From Candidatus Bathyarchaeota archaeon (GTDB lineage Archaea > Thermoproteota > Bathyarchaeia > Bathyarchaeales > Bathyarchaeaceae): a stretch of DNA of 37,688 bases. Below the pieces are notes generated by a model. That model was given only the letters and a program-made list of their open reading frames with translations. It did not search any database and was not told the DNA's origin. A program made the translations under genes and the position numbers. This document shows, one piece after another, positions 26,274 through 35,494 of the stretch; within the stretch, counting starts at the first letter, position 1; every line of letters starts with the position of its first letter. The stretch lies in assembly GCA_030608565.1 (NCBI GenBank), contig JAUWDY010000020.1, forward strand, positions 1-37,688, in the 5' to 3' direction.

Positions 26274-27265
26274 CTAGTAATAATCTTATCGAAGTTAAGA
26301 ACTTGGTCAAGTATTTCCCAGTGTATTCTAGAGGCGTCTTGCTTAAGAAACAAGTTGGCATTGTGCACGCCGTGGACAATGTTAGTTTTAATATCAAAAG
26401 GAAAGAAACTTTTGGTCTAGTTGGAGAAAGCGGATGTGGAAAAACCACGGTTGCCCGGCTAATATTGAACCTAATAAAACCCACATCTGGAGAAGTTTTT
26501 TTTGAAGGAGAAAACGTTTTCGATAAATTTCAATCTGCTAGCAAGAAAGAAAAATTGAAATTAAGGAGGAAAATGCAGCTAATTTTCCAAAATCCCTATG
26601 GCTCATTGGATCCGCGAATGACGGTTTTCGACATTATCTCTGAACCATTTATCATCCATAAACACGTGCCTAAGAGCCAGTGGAAAGAGAAAGTTTACGG
26701 GCTTCTTGAGCTCGTGGGACTAGAGGAATATCATGCGGAGAGGTACCCTCATGAGTTCAGTGGAGGGCAAAGACAAAGAATATGCATGGCTCGGGCATTA
26801 GCCGTTGAACCTGAATTCTTAATCGCAGACGAACCAGTTTCTTCGTTGGACGTATCCATCAGAGCTCAGATTCTCAACTTGCTGGGAGAACTTCAGGAAA
26901 GAATAGGGCTTGCCTATCTGTACATATCGCACGATTTGAGTTCTGTTAGACAGATCAGCCATAGGGTAGCAGTCATGTATTTAGGCGAAATAGTTGAACT
27001 TGCAGACACCGATAAGCTTTTCAAAAGTCCCCTCCACCCGTACACTGACGCTTTGATTCAAGCAGTTCCAATTCCTGATCCAAAAGCAAGAGCTATGAAA
27101 ATTGTCCTGCCCGGAGAGGTGCCTAGCCCAATTAACCCTCCCTCAGGTTGTCGCTTCCATCCAAGATGCCCAAGAGCACAAAAAATTTGTGGTAAAAAGG
27201 AACCAGTGTTCAAAGAGTTGAAAAGTGATCATTTCGCAGCCTGCTTTTTTCCCCATCTGGATTGA
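26234..27265 (+). CDS. dppF: ABC transporter ATP-binding protein (DppF/OppF family)
   Basis: Walker A GESGCGKT, signature FSGGQRQRICMARAL, Walker B FLIADEPVSSLD, C-terminal CRFHPRCPRAQKIC. Confidence 0.92.
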   Translation: MAKYHVEGGKKPLTSNNLIEVKNLVKYFPVYSRGVLLKKQVGIVHAVDNVSFNIKRKETFGLVGESGCGKTTVARLILNLIKPTSGEVFFEGENVFDKFQSASKKEKLKLRRKMQLIFQNPYGSLDPRMTVFDIISEPFIIHKHVPKSQWKEKVYGLLELVGLEEYHAERYPHEFSGGQRQRICMARALAVEPEFLIADEPVSSLDVSIRAQILNLLGELQERIGLAYLYISHDLSSVRQISHRVAVMYLGEIVELADTDKLFKSPLHPYTDALIQAVPIPDPKARAMKIVLPGEVPSPINPPSGCRFHPRCPRAQKICGKKEPVFKELKSDHFAACFFPHLD

Positions 27266-27384
27266 TACTTGACATAGAGATTTTTGGCAGAACCCCAAAG
27301 GATAGGACAAGGCATCTCTGGACAGACAAAAACATAAATCAGTTTATCTACAATGAAGGTACGATGAAGACGACGGGCTGAACT

Positions 27385-28590
27385 ATGTACCACCATACCA
27401 ACGTGTTCAAGAATGAAAGTAAATTGGACATCAACTATGTACCGCCTCGTCTCCCTCACAGGCATTTCCAACTCAATCTCTTGAATCAATTCTTCCGCTT
27501 CGTCCTCGAAAATCCCGGAAAAATGGCTCAACGTGTGCTAATCACCGGAAATGTTGGAACTGGAAAAACAGTTCTTTCCCAGCACTTCGGACTAGAAATG
27601 GCAAGAAAGGCAAAAGAGAGAGGAATAAACCTCAACTACGTTCACGTCAACTGTCGCGAATGCAAGGGAAGCCTCTTCATGATTCTTCAACGAGCCATCT
27701 TAAATTTTCATCCACACTTCCCTAAACGCGGCTATTCAGCGGAAGAACTCTTACAAACGCTTATACAGATTCTTGATGAACAAAACGCCTATCTCATCTT
27801 GGCGACCGACGAGTTAGAAGCACTCATCCAAATCGGAGGATCAGACCCTCTTTACAAACTCACCCGCATTCAAGAAGACCGCCTTAAAGCTCCCCAAAGA
27901 TTCTCCCTCATCTGCATCCTCCGCGAACCCAAATACCTGGACAGCCTCGACCACAGCACAAGAAGTACTCTTCAACATAACATCATCCGTCTAGAAGAAT
28001 ACTCACTATCTAAGCTTCAAGACATACTGAAAGACCGAGTAGACCTCGCCTTTAAATACGGAACAGTCTCCACATCAACTCTACACTTCATCGCCGAATT
28101 AGCTTCTTCAGAAGGCGGCGACGCACGATACGGAATTGAACTTCTATGGCGCGCTGGCAAATACGCCGACGCCTTGCAACTGTCAGAAGTTTCACCTGAG
28201 TGCGTTCGAAAAGCGGCTGCTGATGTCTACCCAGTTGTACGAAAAGACATCATCTTTTCTCTCAGTCTTCATGAAAAATTGTTTCTCCTCGGTATTACAA
28301 GATACTTTAAACATTCCGAAGCTGCCTATCTGTCTATGGGAGAGGCTGAAGGCGCTTACGCGGTTGTTTGCGAAGAGTATGATGAAAAGAAGAGGGGTCA
28401 CACTCAACTTTGGAAATACGTGAAAAAGCTTTCTGCATTGGGCATAATCAGAACAGAGCTTTCCAGCGTTGGACAACGAGGGAAAACTACGTGTATCAGT
28501 TTGCCGGGGGTTCCAGCCTCAGACTTGGAACAAGAGTTGACCAAAATTCTCTCCACAGAGAAAAGACGGAGTAATCCGCATGTCAATTGA
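27385..28590 (+). CDS. Orc1/Cdc6-family AAA ATPase with C-terminal winged helix
   Basis: YVPPRLPHRHFQLNLLNQFF, Walker A TGNVGTGKTVL, sensor-like LICILREPKYLDSLD, Cdc6-type C-terminal wH (SLSLHEKLFLLGITRY..., YVKKLSALGIIRTEL). Confidence 0.85.
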   Translation: MYHHTNVFKNESKLDINYVPPRLPHRHFQLNLLNQFFRFVLENPGKMAQRVLITGNVGTGKTVLSQHFGLEMARKAKERGINLNYVHVNCRECKGSLFMILQRAILNFHPHFPKRGYSAEELLQTLIQILDEQNAYLILATDELEALIQIGGSDPLYKLTRIQEDRLKAPQRFSLICILREPKYLDSLDHSTRSTLQHNIIRLEEYSLSKLQDILKDRVDLAFKYGTVSTSTLHFIAELASSEGGDARYGIELLWRAGKYADALQLSEVSPECVRKAAADVYPVVRKDIIFSLSLHEKLFLLGITRYFKHSEAAYLSMGEAEGAYAVVCEEYDEKKRGHTQLWKYVKKLSALGIIRTELSSVGQRGKTTCISLPGVPASDLEQELTKILSTEKRRSNPHVN

Positions 28591-28846
28591 AGATATATTC
28601 TCCTCGAAAGGACGCGTAAGAATCCTTAGAATTCTGGTAGAAATCGAAGAACTAAACATTTCAGAAATCGCTCGACGCGCCGGGCTCAACTATACCACAA
28701 CAAATCAGCATCTGCAAGCTCTCGAAAATGCTGGGCTTGTTCGACACAAAAGATTTGGGAGAATTCGCATTTTCCGCTTCAACGAAGAAGATTCTCGAGG
28801 AAAACTCATCAAGAAACTCATAGAAAACTGGGAAACAAACAAATAA
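28580..28846 (+). CDS. ArsR-type winged-helix regulator
   Basis: MSIEDIFSSKGRVRILRILVEIEELNISEIARRAGLNYTTTNQHLQALENAGLVRHKRFGRIRIFRFNEE; overlaps the end of the Orc1/Cdc6 ORF. Confidence 0.82.
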   Translation: MSIEDIFSSKGRVRILRILVEIEELNISEIARRAGLNYTTTNQHLQALENAGLVRHKRFGRIRIFRFNEEDSRGKLIKKLIENWETNK

Positions 28847-28885
28847 ACCTCGATAATCCATGAAATAAGTCAGTGAGTAAAACGG

Positions 28886-29344
28886 TTGGTGATTATTCAC
28901 ATGTCGATGGTTGATGTGACCGCGAAACCAGAAGTATATCGAGAAGCAACAGCAAGAGGCACTCTCAAACTGAAGTCTGAAACCATAGAATTAATTAAGG
29001 AAGGGAAAGTCGAAAAGGGCGATCCTTTCTATGCGGCAAAAATCGCAGGAGTGTTAGCGGCGAAGAACACGAGTTCTCTGATTCCATTGTGCCATCCTCT
29101 TCCCTTAACTGACGTAAAAGTTGATATAGAACTGGTCGATGACTCGAGCGTGCAGGTAGAGGCAACAGTTAAAACGAAGGCACAAACCGGAGTTGAGATG
29201 GAGGCTCTTGTTGCCGCCTCAATGGCTTTGTTGACGATATGGGACATGACAAAACAGTACGAAAAGGACGAGCAGGGACAATATCCACACACTCTCATTC
29301 AGAATATACGCGTCGTACGCAAGGTAAAGGGAAAAGGCAGATGA
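28886..29344 (+). CDS. moaC: cyclic pyranopterin monophosphate synthase
   Basis: MVDVTAKPEVYREATARGTLKL, KNTSSLIPLCHPLPLTDVKVDIEL, TGVEMEALVAASMALLTIWDM. Confidence 0.95.
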   Translation: MVIIHMSMVDVTAKPEVYREATARGTLKLKSETIELIKEGKVEKGDPFYAAKIAGVLAAKNTSSLIPLCHPLPLTDVKVDIELVDDSSVQVEATVKTKAQTGVEMEALVAASMALLTIWDMTKQYEKDEQGQYPHTLIQNIRVVRKVKGKGR

Positions 29345-29874
29345 GCAAGACATCGATCGGCCACAAGGCTACGGCACCGAAGAGCCTAAACTTCGCAGTT
29401 GTTATTTGCAGTTCTTCCCGTTATCAAAAGCTGAAGTCAGGAAAAACCGTTAACGACCCATCTGGAGACCTGATCGTTGAAGCCCTGCGACAACATGGTC
29501 ACATCGTTACCTCTCGAACGATAGTACCTGATGATCAGTATTTCATCTTACAGCATGTAAGAAAGGCTTTAAGTTCAAACGATGTGGATGCGATTGTAAC
29601 CTGTGGCGGAACAGGGATTGGCCCAGCAGACGTAACGATTGAGACTGTTCAGCCGCTTTTGGAGAAAGAAATTCACGGCTTTGGTGAGATTTTTCGAGCG
29701 CTTGGTTATGAACAGATTGGTTCAGCGGTTATTCTTACTCGTGCTTTGGCTGGAGTGTCACGTGGAAAAGTTGTTTTTTGTATACCTGGTTCTCCTGAGG
29801 CGGTTTCGCTTTGTCTTGAAAAGCTTATATTGCCTGAGGTGGGTCACATCGTCAAGCATGCCCGTGAAAGATAG
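29341..29874 (+). CDS. moaB: molybdenum cofactor biosynthesis protein (MoaB/MogA family)
   Basis: VVICSSSRYQKLKSGKTVNDPSGDLIVEALRQHGH, VTCGGTGIGPADVTIETVQPLLEKEIHGFGEIFR, IPGSPEAVSLCLEKLILPE. ATG at 29341 overlaps the moaC stop; track ORF (29239) is an upstream extension. Confidence 0.93.
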   Translation: MSKTSIGHKATAPKSLNFAVVICSSSRYQKLKSGKTVNDPSGDLIVEALRQHGHIVTSRTIVPDDQYFILQHVRKALSSNDVDAIVTCGGTGIGPADVTIETVQPLLEKEIHGFGEIFRALGYEQIGSAVILTRALAGVSRGKVVFCIPGSPEAVSLCLEKLILPEVGHIVKHARER

Positions 29875-29885
29875 GAGTTTTCTAG

Positions 29886-30812
29886 ATGATCTGTGACAAT
29901 TATGGGCGGCCGACACTTAATCTGCGGGTTTCGGTTAGCCAGAGATGCAACTTGAAATGTCCATACTGTCACCGTGAAGGAGAAACTGCGTCTCCGTCAA
30001 CCGAAATGTCGGTGGAAGAAATTATCCGTATTGTTAGGGTAGCTCTCTCTCTTGGTGTTTCTTCGATGAAACTGACCGGCGGTGAACCTCTTCTTCGATC
30101 AGACATTCTTGAGATAGTTAAAGGGATAGCTGAACTTCGAGGCTTGCAAGATTTGTCCATGACCACTAACGGAACTTCTCTAGCTCCTTTAGCAGGCTCG
30201 CTTCGTAAATGCGGTTTGAAACGGGTAAACGTGAACATTCCAACGTTGAACGCTGAAACTTATCGAGAGCTGAACGGCGGAAACTTGAGAGACGCAATAG
30301 ACGGAGTGAAAGCAGCGGTGAAAACTGGGCTCTATCCGGTGAAGCTGAACATGCTTGTTTTGCGCGGTGTTAACGATGAAGAGATTTCTAGAATGATGAA
30401 ATTCGCGGAGCAGAGTGAGACGATTCTTCAGCTTATCGAGTTAGAGCCAATAAATATCAGCTCCGACTACTATCAGCGTTATCATTATCCTTTAGATGAG
30501 ATTGAAGCAATGTTAGAAAAGGAAGCATCAGAGATCAAAACGCGGGAAGACATGCAAAATCGTAGGATGTACTTTCTACCACGAGTGAAGGTTGAAGTAG
30601 TTCATCCGATCGAGAACACAGAGTTTTGTACTCATTGCACAAGGCTTAGGGTGACAAGTGATGGGAAGCTGAAGCCTTGTTTAATGAGGAATGATAATCT
30701 TGTGGATGTGTTGACTCCAATGCGGAATGGTGCTGATGATGCGGAGTTGACTAAGCTTTTCATTGAAGCTGTGAAGAAACGTGAACCATACTATAAAGTA
30801 ATGAACAGTTAA
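29886..30812 (+). CDS. moaA: GTP 3',8-cyclase (radical SAM)
   Basis: RVSVSQRCNLKCPYCHREG (CxxxCxxC), KLTGGEPLLR, C-terminal FCTHCTRLRVTSDGKLKPCLM cluster. Confidence 0.95.
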   Translation: MICDNYGRPTLNLRVSVSQRCNLKCPYCHREGETASPSTEMSVEEIIRIVRVALSLGVSSMKLTGGEPLLRSDILEIVKGIAELRGLQDLSMTTNGTSLAPLAGSLRKCGLKRVNVNIPTLNAETYRELNGGNLRDAIDGVKAAVKTGLYPVKLNMLVLRGVNDEEISRMMKFAEQSETILQLIELEPINISSDYYQRYHYPLDEIEAMLEKEASEIKTREDMQNRRMYFLPRVKVEVVHPIENTEFCTHCTRLRVTSDGKLKPCLMRNDNLVDVLTPMRNGADDAELTKLFIEAVKKREPYYKVMNS

Positions 30813-30918
30813 AAAAAGCGTGATCTCTCTATTCTTCGATAGATTTGGAATCTGTATTTTCAATCCGCAGGTTTTTAGTTCAACCGAAAGGACTAGGTTA
30901 AATTAGGAGTTCTAAAGG

Positions 30919-31362
30919 TTGGGACGATCAGAACTGGATGAAAAGAGCATTGCCAGCAAATTGAAAGGTAATACACTTCGGGTTTACTGGCGTTTGTTAA
31001 GGTCTTCAAGTGGTCTAGTGAGGGTTAGGGAGACGCAGAGGTCATTGGGTTTTTCGAGTCCAGCGTTGGCTTCGTATCATTTGGAGAAGCTGATGGAACT
31101 TGGTTTAGTACGGAAGATACGGGATGAGTATCATCTGGTGAGGACTGTCAACATTGGGGTTCTTAAGCAGTTCATGAAAATCGGCACTTTTCTTCTTCCT
31201 CGTTGCACCCTGTATGCAACTATGTTTACAACTCTGCTAATTTTTTATGTTTCGCAGTTTAGCGCAGTTAACTTCTACAGCGTATTTGCTCTGATCTTTG
31301 GGGTTCTTGCTACAGGAATTCTATGGTATGAAGCTGTCAGGACATGGAGGCAGAGGCCTTAG
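30919..31362 (+). CDS. winged-helix regulator with C-terminal TM segments
   Basis: VYWRLLRSSSGLVRVRETQRSLGFSSPALASYHLEKLMELGLVRKIRDEYHLV then two hydrophobic helices. Confidence 0.75.
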   Translation: MGRSELDEKSIASKLKGNTLRVYWRLLRSSSGLVRVRETQRSLGFSSPALASYHLEKLMELGLVRKIRDEYHLVRTVNIGVLKQFMKIGTFLLPRCTLYATMFTTLLIFYVSQFSAVNFYSVFALIFGVLATGILWYEAVRTWRQRP

Positions 31363-31962
31363 TCATGGAAGGACCGTTGCCTTTAATACTGGCCTAAAGT
31401 TTTTGCTTTGGCTGACTGCTACCCAGTCGGCTTGCATGTCAATGAGAACGGCTGTTGTTCCGCCTATTGCTATTTCAAAGTGTATAATGACTTTGATATG
31501 TTCGCTAGGCACATCTAGATCAGGGGTGTCGCCGTTGGCATAGGTTGCGTTGGCTGTTTTTACGTGCATTTTGATCATAGTGTAGTTTCCTGGAGGGATT
31601 TCAGCGATAGAGAGGATCATTGCCAAGTCTTGTAGTGCCAGTAAATCGAAGTAGACCTCTGTTACGTTATTGACAAAGGCTAGGTTTACCCAGGTTTCGT
31701 TGCCGCCTCCCTTTCTGTGGGCTGAGATGCTGTCAAGGGTTACGTTGAGATGCGTTAGATTGACCGGCGCATCAGTTAACATCACAACCAGCGTACCCGT
31801 GTTAGGGGCGGGAGGAGAAGGCGGAGTGAACCATGGAAATCTTAGACTGGGCATCGTCAAGCTTGAAACTGCCATGGATGTAATAATGAGAAAGGCTATA
31901 AGAGCTCCAGCAGTTGCGTACAAACCCATTTTCTTGCCATTAATTGCCATTCCACTTTTCAT
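31363..31962 (-). CDS. membrane-anchored DUF4382-type protein
   Basis: Signal/TM then GTLVVMLTDAPVNLTHLNVTLDSISAHRKGG...WVNL.....YFDLLALQ.....IPPGNYTMIKM, typical DUF4382. Confidence 0.82.
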   Translation of the reverse strand: MKSGMAINGKKMGLYATAGALIAFLIITSMAVSSLTMPSLRFPWFTPPSPPAPNTGTLVVMLTDAPVNLTHLNVTLDSISAHRKGGGNETWVNLAFVNNVTEVYFDLLALQDLAMILSIAEIPPGNYTMIKMHVKTANATYANGDTPDLDVPSEHIKVIIHFEIAIGGTTAVLIDMQADWVAVSQSKNFRPVLKATVLP

Positions 31963-31968
31963 CTCCTT

Positions 31969-32124
31969 TTATTCCAGTTTGCTTCCACACGTTGGACACT
32001 TGCTCAAGTCGATTCCACAGTTAAGACAATACCATTCGTCGCATTTTCTACAGTGAAATCTCACGCTGTTTATCGTTGCCTTGCACTTTTGGCATGATCT
32101 CTTTGAAATCCTTGAATGAAACAT
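31969..32124 (-). CDS. small zinc-ribbon protein
   Basis: MFHSRISKRSCQKCKATINSVRFHCRKCDEWYCLNCGIDLSKCPTCGSKLE; four CxxC pairs. Start at 32124 chosen from the 32295 ORF; 32154 (MFTTNQ) possible. Confidence 0.6.
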   Translation of the reverse strand: MFHSRISKRSCQKCKATINSVRFHCRKCDEWYCLNCGIDLSKCPTCGSKLE

Positions 32125-32201
32125 TTTGTGTATATACTGATTCGTGGTGAACATGTTTTTCATCGAATATATTAGTGGAATCGTGAGATATAATACAATA
32201 C

Positions 32202-32222
32202 TTTTGAACAGTCTGTTCAAAA
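32202..32222. promoter_or_regulatory. 21-bp perfect palindrome, candidate operator
   Basis: TTTTGAACAG-T-CTGTTCAAAA (10-bp arms), plus an extra half site CTTTGAACAA starting at 32223. Confidence 0.6.
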
Positions 32223-32399
32223 CTTTGAACAACACTTCACGTATGTATGCAGAAGGCTTAAAATTAAAAAAGATCGATGATCGAGGCCTAGTCAAGAAGT
32301 TCTTCCATTCACACAGGCACCATATCTATCATTTCGGAGGCTTTTTCCTAACAAAGTTTTTAAAAGTAATGATTTTTCTGTTGTAGATGACAATGAATT

Positions 32400-33572
32400 A
32401 TGTTGGTGAAATTGATGGATTTTTCTTCTTCAAGCAAATGGATGTACGTATCTTTCGTTCTAATCGCTGTGTTGATTTTTAACAGCGGTTTCTTTATATA
32501 CACACATCTTAACGTTCAAACCCAATTTTCCGCTCTGCAAACTAGTCTCGATGCTCAAGAACAACAACTGCAAGATTTACAACAACAAATTGATATTCTG
32601 AACTACATAAACCAAACTGAATTCATGCCTTGGCCAAAAATCTACGATCAAATCAAATATAGCATAGTGCTTATTCAGACCGAAATCGGTTTAGGCTCAG
32701 GCTTTGTCATTGATCACGAGGGTCACATCGTAACCAACTATCATGTAATCGAAGGTGCCACCACAATACAAGTTTCATTTCTTGATGGAAACATAACCGA
32801 TGCCAGCAGAGTTGGGGAAGATGCCTATAGCGACCTAGCCGTCATCAAAGTCAACCCGGACATTACGGAACTATATCCAGTTGTGGTGGGAAACTCCTCC
32901 GAGCTCGCCGTGGGGGAGCCAGTAGCAGCTATAGGAAATCCCTTTGGACTAAGCGACACCATAACCGCCGGCATAGTCTCCGCACTAGGGAGAGACTTGG
33001 AAGCACCTGGTCACTACCGAATTGTAGACATTATTCAAGTTGACGCTGCTATAAACCCAGGGAACTCGGGTGGACCCCTAGTTAACCTCGAAGGCCAAGT
33101 GGTAGGCGTCAACACGGCTATAATATCAGGTTCTGGAACTTTTGCCGGCGTAGGGTTCGCCATACCCTCCGACACTGTAAGAAGGGAGCTCCCCGATTTG
33201 ATTGCAGTAGGTCAATACAAACATCCTTGGGTAGGCATTGCTGGAATTGATGTCAACCTAGCCATCGCGCAATATATCGGCTTAGAAAAACCTCAGGGAT
33301 TTCTTGTAATCGATGTTGTTCCTGACAGTCCAGCAGAGGATGCCGGTTTGAAGGGAGGTAATCAAACGGTTGTAATAGGTGGAAGAGATATCAAGATTGG
33401 TGGTGACGTGATCGTGGGAATAGATGGTCTAAATGTTAGAACTTTGAACGATCTGGTCGTGTACACAGAGAGAAATAAACGCCCTGGAGATATCGTGAGC
33501 TTAGCAATTATCAGAGATGGTCAAGAGATCACCAAGTCGTTAACATTGGGAGAACGCCCGCCACCGTCGTAA
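32400..33572 (+). CDS. HtrA/DegP-like serine protease with PDZ domain, N-terminally membrane anchored
   Basis: Catalytic NYHVIEGA, YSDLAVIKV, AINPGNSGGPLVN; PDZ-like FLVIDVVPDSPAEDAGL; N-terminal TM and coiled coil. Confidence 0.92.
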   Translation: MLVKLMDFSSSSKWMYVSFVLIAVLIFNSGFFIYTHLNVQTQFSALQTSLDAQEQQLQDLQQQIDILNYINQTEFMPWPKIYDQIKYSIVLIQTEIGLGSGFVIDHEGHIVTNYHVIEGATTIQVSFLDGNITDASRVGEDAYSDLAVIKVNPDITELYPVVVGNSSELAVGEPVAAIGNPFGLSDTITAGIVSALGRDLEAPGHYRIVDIIQVDAAINPGNSGGPLVNLEGQVVGVNTAIISGSGTFAGVGFAIPSDTVRRELPDLIAVGQYKHPWVGIAGIDVNLAIAQYIGLEKPQGFLVIDVVPDSPAEDAGLKGGNQTVVIGGRDIKIGGDVIVGIDGLNVRTLNDLVVYTERNKRPGDIVSLAIIRDGQEITKSLTLGERPPPS

Positions 33573-33639
33573 GAAACACATTTCTTGCCTTGAACAACCT
33601 TTCAAACATTAGTTTCTGAAAAAATCACCGTTTCAGACT

Positions 33640-34869
33640 TCATGTTTTTGCATGTGTCAGATATTCTACCATAGTATCGTCCAAGTCGAGCCATTTTGTT
33701 ATACCCGCTCGCATTTGTGGGTTGTTTTCAAAAATTATTCTTATGTATGGGAGGATTTCTTTGACGGCTACGATTGAAGAGACATGGCATTTCCGTTTGA
33801 TTTTCATTCCTATAGCTGACTTCATCTGTCGTTCCCCTTTAGTTCGTCCTAACCATCGAATTCTCTGTGGAAATCGGTATGGAACCCAGCCAGATGGTTT
33901 AGTTTTTTCACGAGCCATAGCCACCCCAGCCGTCATGAAATCATATACGTATCGCATCAATTTCCAGTTTTGCGTTCTACGAATTCTACCGCGATACAAA
34001 TCAGCTTGACTCAACGCCTCCATAGCCTTCGCCAAGTCGCTTGGATGAGTCAGTTGATACGGCGCATTCTCGTAAACCCACTGAAACAACATGTCAGAGT
34101 CCACATCAGCGATATCTACTGCTCGCTTCGCCTCAGCACAACTTCTCGAATAAAAGATGGTTTTCATTACGCTGAAGATGACTTCTTTTCGGTCGCGACT
34201 CGACAGCCAGGCCACATTTTCATACGTCAATCTGTCGCGCCCTTGAGCCAAAGCCTGTAAATCGTTCACCGCTGACCTAACGTCGCGCCCAGATCGTTCA
34301 GCAATAAATTTGAGAGCCCGTTCCTCCGCCTCAATTTTCTCACCAGCACACACCCTCTTCAAATACTTGATCACCTGCAAAGTCGTAGGCCTCTTAAACT
34401 CGATGAGTAGGCAGTGCCTGCGAAGCGTGGCAAAACGAGGGTTATACGCATTGTTTGCTATAAGCACAAGGGGACACTGAGCATCCTTTGCAACCGCTAT
34501 AACAGCTCTGATGCCACCTCGATCCGCGGTTCCCGTAACCCCATCCAACTCATCCAATAGAACCAGTCGGCGACCACCAAACAATGTACCATACTGAGAG
34601 GCTAAACCGGCAAAACGCTGAACCCTCTCAGCTGTTCGATAGTCACTCGCGTTCTTCTCCACCAACTCCATGTTCAAGTCATGGGCTAGAGCCTCTACGC
34701 AAACAGTTTTTCCAATGCCTGGAGGCCCGTAAAGAAACGCAGCTCTCTTCTTGGGAACTCTCTTGCTCCAAGATTCTACCCAACTTCTGAATTTTTCAAT
34801 TGCCTCTCTGTTTCCAACAACCGTAGATAATGTCCGGGGCTTGTGCTTCACCGTCCAAGCGGCGTACAC
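33640..34869 (-). CDS. rfcL: replication factor C large subunit
   Basis: WTVKHKPRTLSTVVGNREAIEKFRSWVESW, GPPGIGKT, LLDELDGVTGTADRGGIRAV, GRDVRSAVNDLQALA. Confidence 0.9.
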   Translation of the reverse strand: MYAAWTVKHKPRTLSTVVGNREAIEKFRSWVESWSKRVPKKRAAFLYGPPGIGKTVCVEALAHDLNMELVEKNASDYRTAERVQRFAGLASQYGTLFGGRRLVLLDELDGVTGTADRGGIRAVIAVAKDAQCPLVLIANNAYNPRFATLRRHCLLIEFKRPTTLQVIKYLKRVCAGEKIEAEERALKFIAERSGRDVRSAVNDLQALAQGRDRLTYENVAWLSSRDRKEVIFSVMKTIFYSRSCAEAKRAVDIADVDSDMLFQWVYENAPYQLTHPSDLAKAMEALSQADLYRGRIRRTQNWKLMRYVYDFMTAGVAMAREKTKPSGWVPYRFPQRIRWLGRTKGERQMKSAIGMKIKRKCHVSSIVAVKEILPYIRIIFENNPQMRAGITKWLDLDDTMVEYLTHAKT

Positions 34870-35000
34870 TCTAGCTAAACGCCCCTTTTCATCTCATAAC
34901 CAGCCTATAGGGCATTATAGATTTCTCTATCTTGCCTCTCTCTACTGTTTGGGTTGTTTCTTGCATGTTTATCATCTGCTTTCTTGAATCGGAGTAGACA

Positions 35001-35216
35001 ACTAATAAAGTTTTACTCGCAAGATAACTTTATAGTTGGCTACGGTTTGAAGGGGGGTAGAATAGCAATTCGTAGGGGGGGTTTCCCCCCTAATTCACAT
35101 GCATACTTGCATGTATTAGTGAAGAAGGGATACAAAGGGAAGATTATCCCTTTGTTAAATAGGATTGAGGGCTTCTAAATTCATAAGTTCTTTGGTTCTT
35201 TCTTTTAAAGAAAGAA
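35001..35216. other. cluster of five hairpin-forming inverted repeats, candidate structured RNA
   Basis: Arms read directly from sequence: 35001-35036, 35073-35092, 35097-35114, 35132-35155, 35196-35216 (see findings). Confidence 0.5.
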
Positions 35217-35494
35217 TGTGCCTTTGTGGTAGTGTTGAAGTAAAATTTACATTTATTACGGTGATGCATGATTAATGAGGCAGATTGAATCTAGCATATA
35301 GAGTTAAAGTTGAAGGCATATTGAATATAGCAAAAAAATAGCTTGAATTTGGAGTCTGAAATATACATATTTGCGTGGGTAATTGTGAATCAAGGGCTTC
35401 TCCTATTACTATCTCACTTCTGTTAATACCTGTATGCATGGTATTCCGATAGTTTTTTGAGCAAATTGCCCTTAATGTTTGTTGGCTAAAACAC

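Noticed and set aside
31362-31363. Convergent genes with directly abutting stops
   Set aside because: Tight tail-to-tail packing is common in archaeal genomes.
34954-35178. 74-aa ORF through the hairpin cluster
   Set aside because: Sequence encoded by the G-run hairpin (RRGGFPPN) is dictated by the inverted repeat and no family is recognisable; not called as a gene.
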